A stretch of DNA of 64,000 nt from Bryopsis sp. KO-2023 (taxonomy: Eukaryota; Chlorophyta; Ulvophyceae; Bryopsidales; Bryopsidaceae): the NCBI GenBank assembly GCA_030272585.1, contig BSYQ01000011.1:2046001-2110000 (forward strand), written 5' to 3'. Of the stretch, positions 46,679-56,417 are shown one piece after another (position 1 is the stretch's first letter; each line of letters begins with the position of its first letter). The translations under genes and the position numbers were made by a program. The notes beneath the pieces are model-generated. The model was not told the DNA's origin. It worked only from the letters and a program-made list of their open reading frames with translations, and searched no databases.

Positions 46679-48438
46679 AAGTTACAATAGTCCCAATACA
46701 AGCCCTTTAAGTACTCGAATCCAATAGGAACTATGCGCCAGCTAGATGAAGTTCCATTGTGAACTGCACCTAGAAGGAAACTGACACACTGTGAACTCTT
46801 TCTACACGTGTTGGAACTCCTACTGGCGTCCTGGAGCTACCCAGAAGCCAACCACGTGTCCCCATAACCAGACATGGGCTGAGACCCCTGTGCACAGGAC
46901 AGGACAGAACAGACTGTCTGTTCTGTGCACAGGGTCAGACCTGTGCTGCACAGGTGCACAGACCTGTACAGCACAACACAGACAGGGTCTGTGCAAAATC
47001 TGTGCAGTTTCTGTGCAGTTCTGTGCAGATTCTGTGCAAAATCTGTGCAGATTCTGTGCAAAATCTGTGCAGATTCTGTGCAGATTCTGTGCAGTTTTGT
47101 GCAGATTCTGTGCAGTGCTGTGCAGGTCTGCTCACCTGTGCAGCACAGGTCCGATCTGTGCACAGCACAGACAGTCTGTGCTGTTCTGGCCTGTGCAATT
47201 CCGCTGCACAGGACAGACCTGCACAGGGTGCACAGAACCTGCACAGAACCCTGTCCTGTTCAGCCCATGACTGCCCATAACGTTCCTAATCAAGCATATA
47301 AAAGTGACCCGTAACAATTCCCTTCTCTTATAGAAATTTGTCCTCAAATTTCCAAGGCTTCCTGCCAATCCTTTCACCAAAATAAAATAAAACCACCACT
47401 TTTCTTTCACAACCACTCTACTCTCTCTCTTTCATAGTTCAAACCAAATCAAGGAAACAATCGAACAAGAGAAATATTACCAGTTAGAAAAACCCATAGT
47501 AACCAGGCCTTCTTTTTGATCAGGTCCCGCCGTAGGACCTACCAAGTCGGTTCTCATCATCCTCCACTCAATTCACACAGTAACAAGGATCCGTGGTTCC
47601 GACTATACACCGTAGCATGTCACCAAACCTTCCATCCCTTCGTAGCACTGTATAACAACCAACCCACTCAATCTCTCCTTGGGATTCCATTGCACTTGTA
47701 GTGCTTACCACTTCTCTCTTTATGTTCATTCCTTGCACGCATCTCTCACAGAACTCTTAAAACAATCAAAATTTCGCATGTTCGTCCCGGCTTATTTATC
47801 CATCGTCGCCCCAGGTCCACGACTACAACAATATCAAACAACCACTCGTCTTACTGCGCCTCTCGCGTCTTACTGCGTCAAATACAACCAACCGTCTCTG
47901 CACATACGGCTTCTTCCCGATTTCTTTAATGTCGCTCTAGGCCCACGATCACAATAACATCAAACATTCAATCAACCAAACAACCAAACAACCAAAAACC
48001 AAAACAACCAATAACGTTTCGCCTCACTGCACTACACAGCATGCGCACACACTGTACCATACACTGCTCTTTTCCCAATTTCTTTTCTTCTGTCGTCCAA
48101 GGCCCACGACCAAGGCAAACGTTGCTTAGGTGCCCCATAACACCTCTGACTCATCCTTATACACACAACACGAGCGCAACGCCGAACTTTCTCGAGCTTC
48201 CGTCACGGAGTATGTTACGTGTCACTTTTATAGGCTTGATTAGGGACGTTATGGGGACACGTGGTTGGCTTCTGGGTAGCTCCAGGACGCCAGTAGGAGT
48301 TCCAACACGTGTAGAAAGAGTTCACAGTGTGTCAGTTTCCTTCTAGGTGCAGTTCACAGTGGAACTTCATCTAGCTGGCGCATAGTTCCTATTGGATTCG
48401 AGTACTTAGAGGGCTTGTATTGGGACTATTGTAACTTT
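46679..48438. mobile_element. Long-TIR (226-bp) non-autonomous element, interrupted
   Basis: The left arm (46679-46868, resuming at 47282-47317) is the inverted copy of the right arm (48213-48438). The ends read AAGTTACAATAGTCCCAATA and its complement. The left arm is interrupted by the hAT MITE at 46869-47273. The interior has three degenerate copies of a GGCCCACGACCA-like unit and no transposase. The element superfamily and target duplication are not resolved. Confidence 0.82.
46869..47273. mobile_element. hAT MITE family A, copy 2 (405 bp)
   Basis: Begins CAGACATGGGCTG and ends CAGCCCATGACTG, flanked by the perfect 8-bp duplication CCCATAAC (46861-46868 and 47274-47281). The interior repeats CTGTGCA/TGCACAG motifs as in copy 1. 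It lies inside the left arm of the 226-bp-TIR element and is therefore younger than that element. Confidence 0.93.
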
Positions 48439-48910
48439 CTCACAAGGGCAACCTTTCCGTCGCGTGACAGAGTATCACTTACAGAAAAATAGCTGCACCT
48501 TCAAACGGCTGTAACTTTCCGCCTACTTCTCGGATGAACTCCGGGCGCGTTGCGTTGGGCGCGGAATTTTCTCCTCTTGCCGTTAGCCACCTTAAACGCC
48601 TCATTCCGTGACGTATCAACGACGTTATCGCACTTTTCCTCCCAGCGCTCATCTCCCATCTCCTTCCACCATCTCTTTAAGGAAGGGTCCGCCGAGGACG
48701 TCGTCTAAAGGATCGACCGCTCCGAAACCAATTGTTACGCCTTGGGGCGTAAATAGAGTCGAGACGGGAAGAATAAGAGTCAAAACATGTTACAACGAAT
48801 ACAAAAAACAATGCCCTTATATACTTGGGCGAACCCCTTCCTGGACCTCTCTGGAACCTTCTTTCCCTGGGAACTTCACAGTGAGATGAAGCTCCCAGGA
48901 ACCTGACTAC

Positions 48911-49291
48911 CAGTCATGTGCAGGTCTGTGCACAGTCTGTTCTGTTCTGTGCGGGTTCTGTGCACCCTGTGTTGTCCTGTCCTGTTTTTCGAAATTCCAC
49001 AGGCTAGAACAGAACAGACTGTCTGTTCTGTGCACAGGTCGGACCTGTGCTGCACAGGTGCACAGACTGCACAGCACAGCACAGAATCTGCACAGAATCT
49101 GCACAGACTGTGCACAGAGTCTGCACAGAAACTGCACAGACTGTGCACAGACCTGCACAGACTTTGCACATACCCTGTCTGTGCTGTGCTGTACAGGTCT
49201 GTGCACCTGTGCAGCACAGGTCCAACCCTGTGCACAGAACAGACAGTCTGTTCTGTTCTAGCCTGTGCACAGGGGTCTCGGCACATGTCTG
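48911..49291. mobile_element. hAT MITE family A, copy 3 (381 bp)
   Basis: Starts CAGTCATGTGCAG and ends GCACATGTCTG. Flanks are CTGACTAC and TTGACTAC, which match in 7 of 8 positions, so this copy may be older. The same CTGTGCA/TGCACAG interior is present. The 470-bp stretch before it shows no gene. Confidence 0.88.
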
Positions 49292-51385
49292 TTGACTACC
49301 CCTTACATAACCGTACCTAATCTCATCTAACCCCGACTACCCAATTCACAACTATACAGCACCTATTACATCAAACCCTTACCAGAGCTTACCTAATCCA
49401 ATCACAGAACGATAGAAAACGATCGTAACAGGTTTGGCCCGGGGGGGGGGGGGGTAATGGGGATAGTTGCTTGTTGCATCAAGACAGGGCACATAAAACT
49501 TTCAAGCTTCAAATCGGTACAAGAACCCCCCCCCCAAAAAAAAAAAAAACAAAAAAACCACGTGTCCAAGGATTTAGCTTTCGAAAAAACAGGAACCTGA
49601 AGCTGGAAAACGTTGGATTTCTTGAATTAAAAAAAAAAATCATGGAATCGGTGCTTCCTCTTACTTTGTTAGCATGGTGTCCGTTTTCGACCTTCCTCCA
49701 TGTTTTCCCGAAACCTTGTCTGTGTTTGCATCAATAAGAAACTGGACGCGTCCTGCAAGCGCACCAGAGTTGTGCGCCAGGCCGATTTTCCTTAACGACA
49801 ACGGAACGGCAACGGTAACGGCAATTAACGGCCGTTAATTGCCGTGAAAACCGTTGCCGTTCCGTTGTTGCACAACGGTTTAACGGCCGTTAACGGCGTT
49901 TTAACGGACGTTGTTGACCATTAATACCGGTGATCAACGGCCACCGTTAACGGTGAATTTGATGTGACGGATTACTAAATTAGAATGAGTGTTCATGCGC
50001 TCCTCGTTCGTTTCGCACTTGTAGAAGCTCACAACTCTGAAGCGCACCATGCCAACTTTCAGTTTTCAATGTATATGTATATTAACTGAACATCACACGA
50101 TTTCCAGCCCGAAATCTGGCGTGGCTCGGAGCCACGTCAGATTATAATAAGTAAATAATTAGTCGAAACGGACTCAATTTTCTGTTTTCATTTCTTCTTC
50201 GTTTTGATCAAGTCGAGAAGAAACTCCAGGCGATTTAAAAACTCATGTCGCGGGCTTCTTTCATTTGGTGCAGTTTTTTGCCAGTCTTTGCCTTTTTTCA
50301 GTGTTCATTGATGTGATAGGGGAAAAACTTCGCTTTGACCTTTTTTTTTCTTCCTTCTTTTAATTTGTTTTTTTCCCCTTTTTTTCCCTCTTTTTTCGCA
50401 TTTTTTCGTGGGGTTCAGTAAATCGGAACGGGCTAAAATATCGCAATTGGTGGAATACGGAGTCCTGGTGGTGGTTTTTTTTGCAGTATTTTTTTCTACT
50501 ATTGTGGTTCTTTACTGTGGCACATAAAAAAAGAAATCTGCTTTTTTCCTGCATCTTTTTGTTCACATGTGTACACACCCCCACCCTTAATTTTTATCAA
50601 TTTGTTACTACATTGACTAATTACATTGAATTGTTGGTTTCCTCCCAACAAGGCCATCTTATAATGGGGTTGTCTGTAAAAGAGAGCGGGTGAGGGGGAC
50701 GTTCCTATCCCTCTTTCCAAAACACCTTCTCCCCACCCACACAAAACTTCCTTCAGTTGTTTTTAACAGTACTTTCCAGACAGACTCAGGAAAATCGAAA
50801 TTGCAACAGAAGTCAAAAATCGGTGTCAACCATTTCGGAAATTCCAGAACAGGTGGTGCAGTAGGAATACCCTCTTTAGGATGTTTGTTTGTGAAGTAAT
50901 ATTTTTCCAAATCGGCCAGTGACTGACACTCCTTTTTTCAGTGTGTATTTGCTGCGAATCCTCACTGCAAGCGCAAACGCACACGATGGTTTGTGTGGAC
51001 GCGAATCATTTGGACCCGCGCAATCACATTGTCTGAAGTACAGCCCATGCGATCGCGCTTCGGCGTGTCGTAAGACTCTTGTTTAGAAGAAGGAAATATA
51101 TATATATATATATATATTTTTTTTTCAACTTTAAAAATCCCAGAAGATGAAAACAAAACCCCCACATTAGAAAAAGAAAAACACCCCCAAGAAAACCGAA
51201 AAAAGTGACTGGAAAACCCGTCAACGCAAACCACTGACGAACAAACAACTTCAATAACTTTGAAAAAACACTCCTGATTATAGTTGAATTGGCGGCGAAC
51301 CCCAAACCCAAGACCAAACTCAAAAATGAAAATATGCCACCATATATCCATGAGTAACTACACCACCGCTGTAATGATGGTTTCT
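49292..51385. other. Gene-free interval
   Basis: Contains poly-G (49441), poly-A and poly-T runs and an AT dinucleotide run near 51.1 kb, but no supported exon. An AACGG-based palindromic array occupies 49.79-49.97 kb. Confidence 0.5.
49790..49970. repeat. AACGGCCGTT palindromic array
   Basis: Dense copies of AACGGCCGTTAA, ACCGTTGCCGTT and related units, each largely self-complementary. The architecture is the same as in the other palindromic arrays of the window but the motif is unrelated. Element ends were not found. Confidence 0.7.
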
Positions 51386-52279
51386 TGTTGATGGTGTTCC
51401 TTGGTTGAGACTCAGTCGGGGACAGTTCGACCCGACTTCTTACGAAAGTCTAGGAAACCATGTTGTGAACCAATCGTTTTTACACGAAAAAGTTATCCGA
51501 AACATCACACTCTTTCCTTATATTTTCCCACAGTTTCTGTCACGTAGGCAAAACGCCATATGCGATCCACTAATCCGATCGCGCACAATCAACATGGGCC
51601 CACCCACCTGGAACTGTAAAACTCCGAAAGAAAGAAAAAAACCTGAAAGCCCCGAAAGGAAAAAAAATAATCGAAATTCAAAAAAACCTCCCAATGCTCA
51701 CGGTTCCCCTATGTGATAACTTCAGAAAAAACCAAAAAGGTCGCAAAACACAATGATGGACCATTCCAAAAACAAAGACCCCATAAATCCATGCATGGAA
51801 AAAATAAGCCCACATTGTACCGCATCATAATTTCACTCCACTCTCGACCCCAAACCTGACTTTTTTGTCCTGCGTCGCTCAGGCCACGACTACGTTGATA
51901 CGTCGATTCCAAGTCGTCAAAAAACATCTCTGTCGGTCAGTTTTCAAACTCTCAACGCCCACCCTCCCAGTCGCATCACTCTTGACGTCCCACGCTCGTT
52001 TCTGGCGGGAACTGTGATATCTGGTCGACTCTTGGTGTCAGGTGTGGTTTCAGTGGTAGAAAACTGCCGATGTGACGCGCGCGCGCTCACGTCCATTGTT
52101 ACTCCAGGTCTTACTGCTTCCGTCCTCAGCCGAGCGACTCTCGTCTCGTCAAATTGAACGAGGGACTCCCATACGTCCCATCAAGTACCGTTCAAAAGCA
52201 AACGACGTGACACTCGCATAGCGCACCGAACTTCAAGCGCAAAGGCTCGACTTGGACTCGCTCCTGAGGTTGTTGTCGA

Positions 52280-53533
52280 CAGACATGGGCCGAGACCCCT
52301 GTGCACAGGACAGGACAGAACAGACTGTCTGTTCTGTGCACAGGGTTCGACCTGTGCTGCACAGGCGCACAGACCTCTACAGCACAGGACAGAAGTGGGT
52401 CTGTGCGCTGACTGTGCAGGTCTGTGCGCCTGTCTGTGCAGCACAGGGCCATTATTGCCTGTGCTGCGCACAGGACAGAGCAGGTGCGCACAGGCGCTTG
52501 AGACCATACGTCTGTGCAGAGTCTGTCTGGACTGTGCAGCACAGATTAAGTACTGTACTGCACAGACTACGGTCTTACACCTAGTACGCCTGTTTTAGAC
52601 AGGCGCCAGGTCGGTCTGGATAGGTGGGGTGCCTGTCCAAACCGACCTGGCGCCTGTCTAAAACAGGTGACTTAATTAAGCACATATTAGAGTGCTAACT
52701 GGGTATCAATCAATTAAGTAGTGAGTTAATTAATTAAAGAAGTGATATTATAAGTGATATTATTATATACATTTTTCATGCATGAATGACGTGAGCCAAG
52801 CTCACCAGCCACCGACTGGAGGGAGTCGGTGGACTCTGGGAGGACTCGACTCGGGTTGGCTAAGTCCGAGTCGAGAGCACCACAAGGTAGCGGACCCCAC
52901 CATAGGGACGCTCAAATGGGGTCCGCTACCTTTAAGTACCCGTTTTTCTCCATTACAAAAAGTAGGTACTTAAAGGTAGCGGACCCCATTTGAGCGTCCC
53001 TATGGTGGGGTCCGCTACCTTGTGGTGCTCTCGACTCGGACTTAGCCAACCCGAGTCGAGTCCTCCCAGAGTCCACCGACTCCCTCCAGTCGGTGGCTGG
53101 TGAGCTTGGCTCACGTCATTCATGCATGAAAAATGTATATAATAATATCACTTATAATATCACTTCTTTTATTAATTAACTCACTACTTAATTGATTGAT
53201 ACCCAGTTAGCACGCTAATATGTGCTTAATTAAGTCACCTGTTTTAGACAGGCGCCAGGTCGGTTTGGACAGGCACCCCACCTATCCAGACCGACCTGAC
53301 GCCTGTCTAAAACAGGCGTAACATTGGTCAGTCCGTGGTCTATGCAGCACAGTACTTGATCTGTGCTGTACACAGTCCCACGTGTGCGCACAGGCTGTAC
53401 AGGGTGGCACTTCGCCACGACACACAGGGCCTGTACAGCACAGGACAGACGTGGGTCTGTCCTGTGGATTTTGGCCGCACAGGACAGACCTGTACAGGGT
53501 GTACAGAACCCTGTCCTGTGCAACCCATGACTG
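52280..53533. mobile_element. hAT MITE family A, copy 4 (1254 bp, enlarged)
   Basis: Starts CAGACATGGGCCG and ends CAACCCATGACTG, with perfect 8-bp duplications GTTGTCGA (52272-52279 and 53534-53541). It has the CTGTGCA interior at both ends but is three times longer than its relatives because a 732-bp palindromic element sits in its middle. It inserted into the internal region of the LTR element. Confidence 0.92.
52587..53318. mobile_element. Near-perfect palindrome, 354-bp arms and 24-bp loop
   Basis: Arms 52587-52940 and 52965-53318 are inverted copies with only about three mismatches. The loop is at 52941-52964. The ends read CGCCTGTTTTAGACAGGCG, so the termini carry the CCTGTC/GACAGG motif, and TA flanks both sides. 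It contains no ORF. It is probably a foldback element; the TA duplication is suggestive only. Confidence 0.9.
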
Positions 53534-53852
53534 GTTGTCGACATGTTGCTCACGCTCGTCACAGGGACGATCGCCCAGGAAGCGTCACTTCGGCTCCGAA
53601 ACCATGTTGATGGTGTTCCTTGGTTGAGACTCAGTCGGGGACAGTTCGACCCGACTTCTTACGAAAGTCTAGGAAACCATGTTGTGAACCAATCGTTTTT
53701 ACACGAAAAAGTTATCCGAAACACCACACTCTTTCCTTATATTTTCCCACAGTTTCTGTCACGTAGGCGAAACGCCATATGCGATCCACTAATCCGATTG
53801 CGCACAATCAACAAAGTGAAAAGGAAAAGGAGAGCGACGACGCCTATGACAA

Positions 53853-54816
53853 GCAGAGCTGGGCAGTACCGTAACGACCCCCTACGGTACGGTACGACAC
53901 GTTACGTACCGTACCGTACCGTAAGGGGTCGGTACGGTACGGTACGGTACGAATGTTTTTTACGGTACGGTACAACATCAGTACTAGGTCGGTACGATAC
54001 GTTATCGCCAACGACCGGCACCCAACATCGGGTCGTTGTTGCAACGTGTCACTGACGTTGTTGTACCGACACAGACAGTACGACGTTCGGTACAACAACG
54101 TAATGGCGTTGCAGTAACGTCATGTGGATGACGTACAAAGTGACCCCCGCAAGGTCCCCAGAACCCAAAGGAACCGAGTGGGATTCGAACACCGTACCGC
54201 ACGATGTCGAGTCATCTACACTGAGCACTAAGCCAAGTGGACCACGATGATTTTGTGGTTGTTGCAATGATATACCCTAATTTCACAGAATTACAAACAG
54301 ATTAAGGTATATCATCGCAACAGCCACAAAATCATCGTGGTCCACTTGGCTTAGTGCTCAGTGTAGATGACTCGACATCGTGCGGTACGGTGTTCGAATC
54401 CCACTCGGTTCCCTTGGGTTCTGGGGACCCTGCGGGGGTCACTTTGTACGTCATCCACATGACGTTACTGCAACGCCATTACGTTGTTGTACCGGCCTGG
54501 CCGTTGTTGTAACGTGTTATCGTTACACGTAACGCATCCGATCGTTGTTGTAACGTCTTGCCTCGGTGCGGACGTTATAGCAGCCGGCGTAGACGTTACT
54601 GATAACGTACTGCGTTACAACAACGCTTTGGCGTTACAGTAACGTCGGATCGTTGTTGTACCGGACTTGGACGTTGTTGTACCGACTGGGTCGTTGTTGT
54701 AACGTGTGCAACGTGTTGTAACGTCCGGTCGATGCGTGCACCGACCGGACACGTTACTGTACCGACCCTGTGCGTTACGGTACGGTGCGTTACAAACGGG
54801 TTACTGCCCAGCTCTG
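53853..54816. mobile_element. hAT MITE family C (964 bp) built from GTACGG/AACGTTGTTGT units
   Basis: Terminal inverted repeats CAGAGCTGGGCAGTA and its complement are flanked by perfect 8-bp duplications ATGACAAG (53845-53852 and 54817-54824). The interior is filled with GGTACGGTACGG, CGTTGTTGTAACG and related inverted motifs plus a nested foldback. Excising it restores a continuous host reading frame. Confidence 0.93.
54088..54494. repeat. Foldback with duplicated tRNA-like arms
   Basis: Arms 54088-54276 and 54306-54494 are inverted copies. Each arm carries a tRNA-like segment (minus about 54246-54170; plus about 54337-54411) with an A-box-like TTGGCTTAGTG and B-box-like TGTTCGAATCC at tRNA spacing, but with broken T and acceptor stems. 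These are best read as degenerate tRNA pseudogenes captured in an inverted repeat. Confidence 0.65.
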
Positions 54817-55090
54817 ATGACAAGACGGGGGACGTTCCGTGTTGGCTTTGGTGGAGGCATTCCCTCGACACACCGCCTGTTCCAATTCCAATCGGGAAAG
54901 GGAAGCTGACACAGACTAAGGCAGTGTTGTTCTATCGAGACGGACCCCTGCCGAGCGGAACCCACTCTGTGGCGACTTGGAATGAAATGCTGTGTTTTGT
55001 GACTGAGAATGAGATAGCCGCCACTACAGTTCCACGGCTGAAACCGTTCATGTCTTCAGATTTGGATTGATTTTCGACCTCAATTCCGTC

Positions 55091-55815
55091 AAAAAAGAGT
55101 TATCGGACTGTTCTCGATGGGGGTCATGGGCAGTGTATCTTTTTGTGGCCCATTGTGGCCCTTTTGGCCCATTTTGGCCCCCCAAAAAATCAGAATGGCA
55201 AATTTTGAGCCACAAGAGGGCCAAAACGTTTTATTACAAGATTAATTTGGGGCCACAAAAGGGCCACATTCACCCAAAGTTTGTAAGGCCTGGGCCACAT
55301 CCAAGAAATCAATCGAGTTTCCACAAAAATCAAAACCAACAACATTAAGTAAATGCTCTCTCTCTCAAGAAGAGAGAGAGAGCCCAACACTCCAAATTTC
55401 CCAACAAACCAAGTTCTCACCCGCGTCCGTGCTTGGTGAGCCTCGAGAAGGCCATTCCTTGAAAAGCGCAGCGTAACGACGACCAGGGCTGCGTCCTGGG
55501 TTTCAAGAGGGGCGCCCACGATGGGCAGGCGACTGGATTTGCATCCGTTTATCGTCAAAGTCACCTGTCGACGAGTCACTGGGCTGCTCTGGACGTCTTG
55601 CGGCGATAGAACGGAAACGAAGCGCACGACAATTTTGCCGTGACGCACGCGCGCTTCCTTTTGTTTCGCCAGGGAGGAAAATGAGGCAGGAGTCAGCTTT
55701 GCGTCCATGTTGTACATGGACGATGGGCGCCATATGGCGCCATGTAGGGGGGGTTCAAGGTCACTCGTGGGACCCCATGACCCCCCTCGAGGACAGTCCG
55801 ATAACTCCAAAAAAA
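55091..55815. mobile_element. Element with about 40-bp inverted repeats
   Basis: The left copy GAGTTATCGGACTGTTCTCG (from 55097) and the right copy, inverted with few mismatches at 55773-55807, continue into GGGGGTCATGGG. A minus-strand frame (about 55909-55190) crosses the interior, with KIVVRFVSVLSPQDV and VTLTINGCKSS stretches but no recognised domain. True ends and target duplication were not fixed. It could be an inverted duplication rather than a transposon. Confidence 0.5.
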
Positions 55816-55890
55816 GGAGCGAGATATGCCCATTTTTCTCCACTTCATTAAAAAGGTTTCTTCTCGATCGTTTTTCAACGGAATCGTACC

Positions 55891-56051
55891 ATGGGAAACG
55901 CGAACGCAAACGATATCAGGGTGGAGATGCACTGTATCGATCCCTCCACCTTTCGCAAGCTAAGGGAGTGCGCTCGCTTAACGACAACGGCAGCTGAGCG
56001 GCAGGAACAATCGTCACTGCGGCGGCTGTGGCTGTCGTTACGACGTCCGAC
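55891..56051 (+). pseudogene. Possible host ORF cut by the 5' LTR
   Basis: ATG 55891 opens MGNANANDIRVEMHCID, followed by an Arg/Leu-rich stretch. The frame runs into the LTR at 56052 after about 53 codons. The N-terminal MGN could be an N-myristoylation signal. There is no homology call. Confidence 0.3.
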
Positions 56052-56417
56052 TGTAGAACTGAGGCACCAAAAGACTGGGGATGGGTATTGCACAACAATG
56101 TCTGGGGCACGGGTGTGCCCCCTGTGACTATTGTGGTGAAAAAAGAGAGTCGAGAATAGATGAGCGAAGTAAATGAGATGAATTGGGACGCGAGGGTGTT
56201 TGCGGCTGAATAGCCGAGTTGTGGTGACAGGAGAAACTTGTGGTGAATGTGTGTTGTGGAATTGTGGCTGGAAATTCGGGAAGGGAGAAGGGAACGATAT
56301 ATAGAGGAACTGTTGTTGTTGTAAGGATGCCTTATTTGCTTTGAGTTAACGGAGCGACTTGTTTGCGAACGTTTTGTGTCAGTGTTCCAACACAGTTTCA
56401 GTAAACTTTATTCTACA
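56052..56417 (+). repeat. 5' LTR of the Gag-protease element
   Basis: A 366-bp segment starting TGTAGAA and ending TTCTACA (perfect 7-bp inverted termini within TG...CA). It ends exactly where a primer-binding site begins. It contains a TATA-like ATATATAG near 56297 and AT-rich sequence before the end, as expected for a promoter-bearing LTR. No second copy was found in the window. Confidence 0.72.

Larger units (their letters stand above)
51386..53813 (-). mobile_element. Non-autonomous LTR retrotransposon (TRIM-like), minus orientation
   Basis: Two 209-bp direct repeats (51386-51594 and 53605-53813) differ at only about three positions. They start TGTTGAT and end ATCAACA. Read on the minus strand, the right copy is the 5' LTR and is followed at once by TGGTTTCGGAGC (53604-53593), a primer-binding site for a tRNA ending GCTCCGAAACCA. 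The other LTR is preceded by a purine-rich GGTGGGTGGG tract. The internal region is about 760 bp without the nested hAT element and encodes no Gag or Pol. No matching target duplication was seen. Confidence 0.78.
53814..55069 (+). pseudogene. Host ORF 3' end broken by the family C element
   Basis: Reading 53814-53852 and then 54825-55069 without the element gives one open frame. It runs from SEKEKESDDAYDKTGD through WLWWRHSLDTPP and VLFYRDGPLPSGTH to FMSSDLD and a stop. No domain was recognised, and the 5' part is cut off by the LTR element. It could be a remnant of a cellular gene or of another transposon. Confidence 0.45.

Noticed and set aside
55190..55909. 239-codon minus-strand ORF as a confident gene
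   Set aside because: No recognised domain and it crosses the boundary of an inverted-repeat element; left as a remark there.
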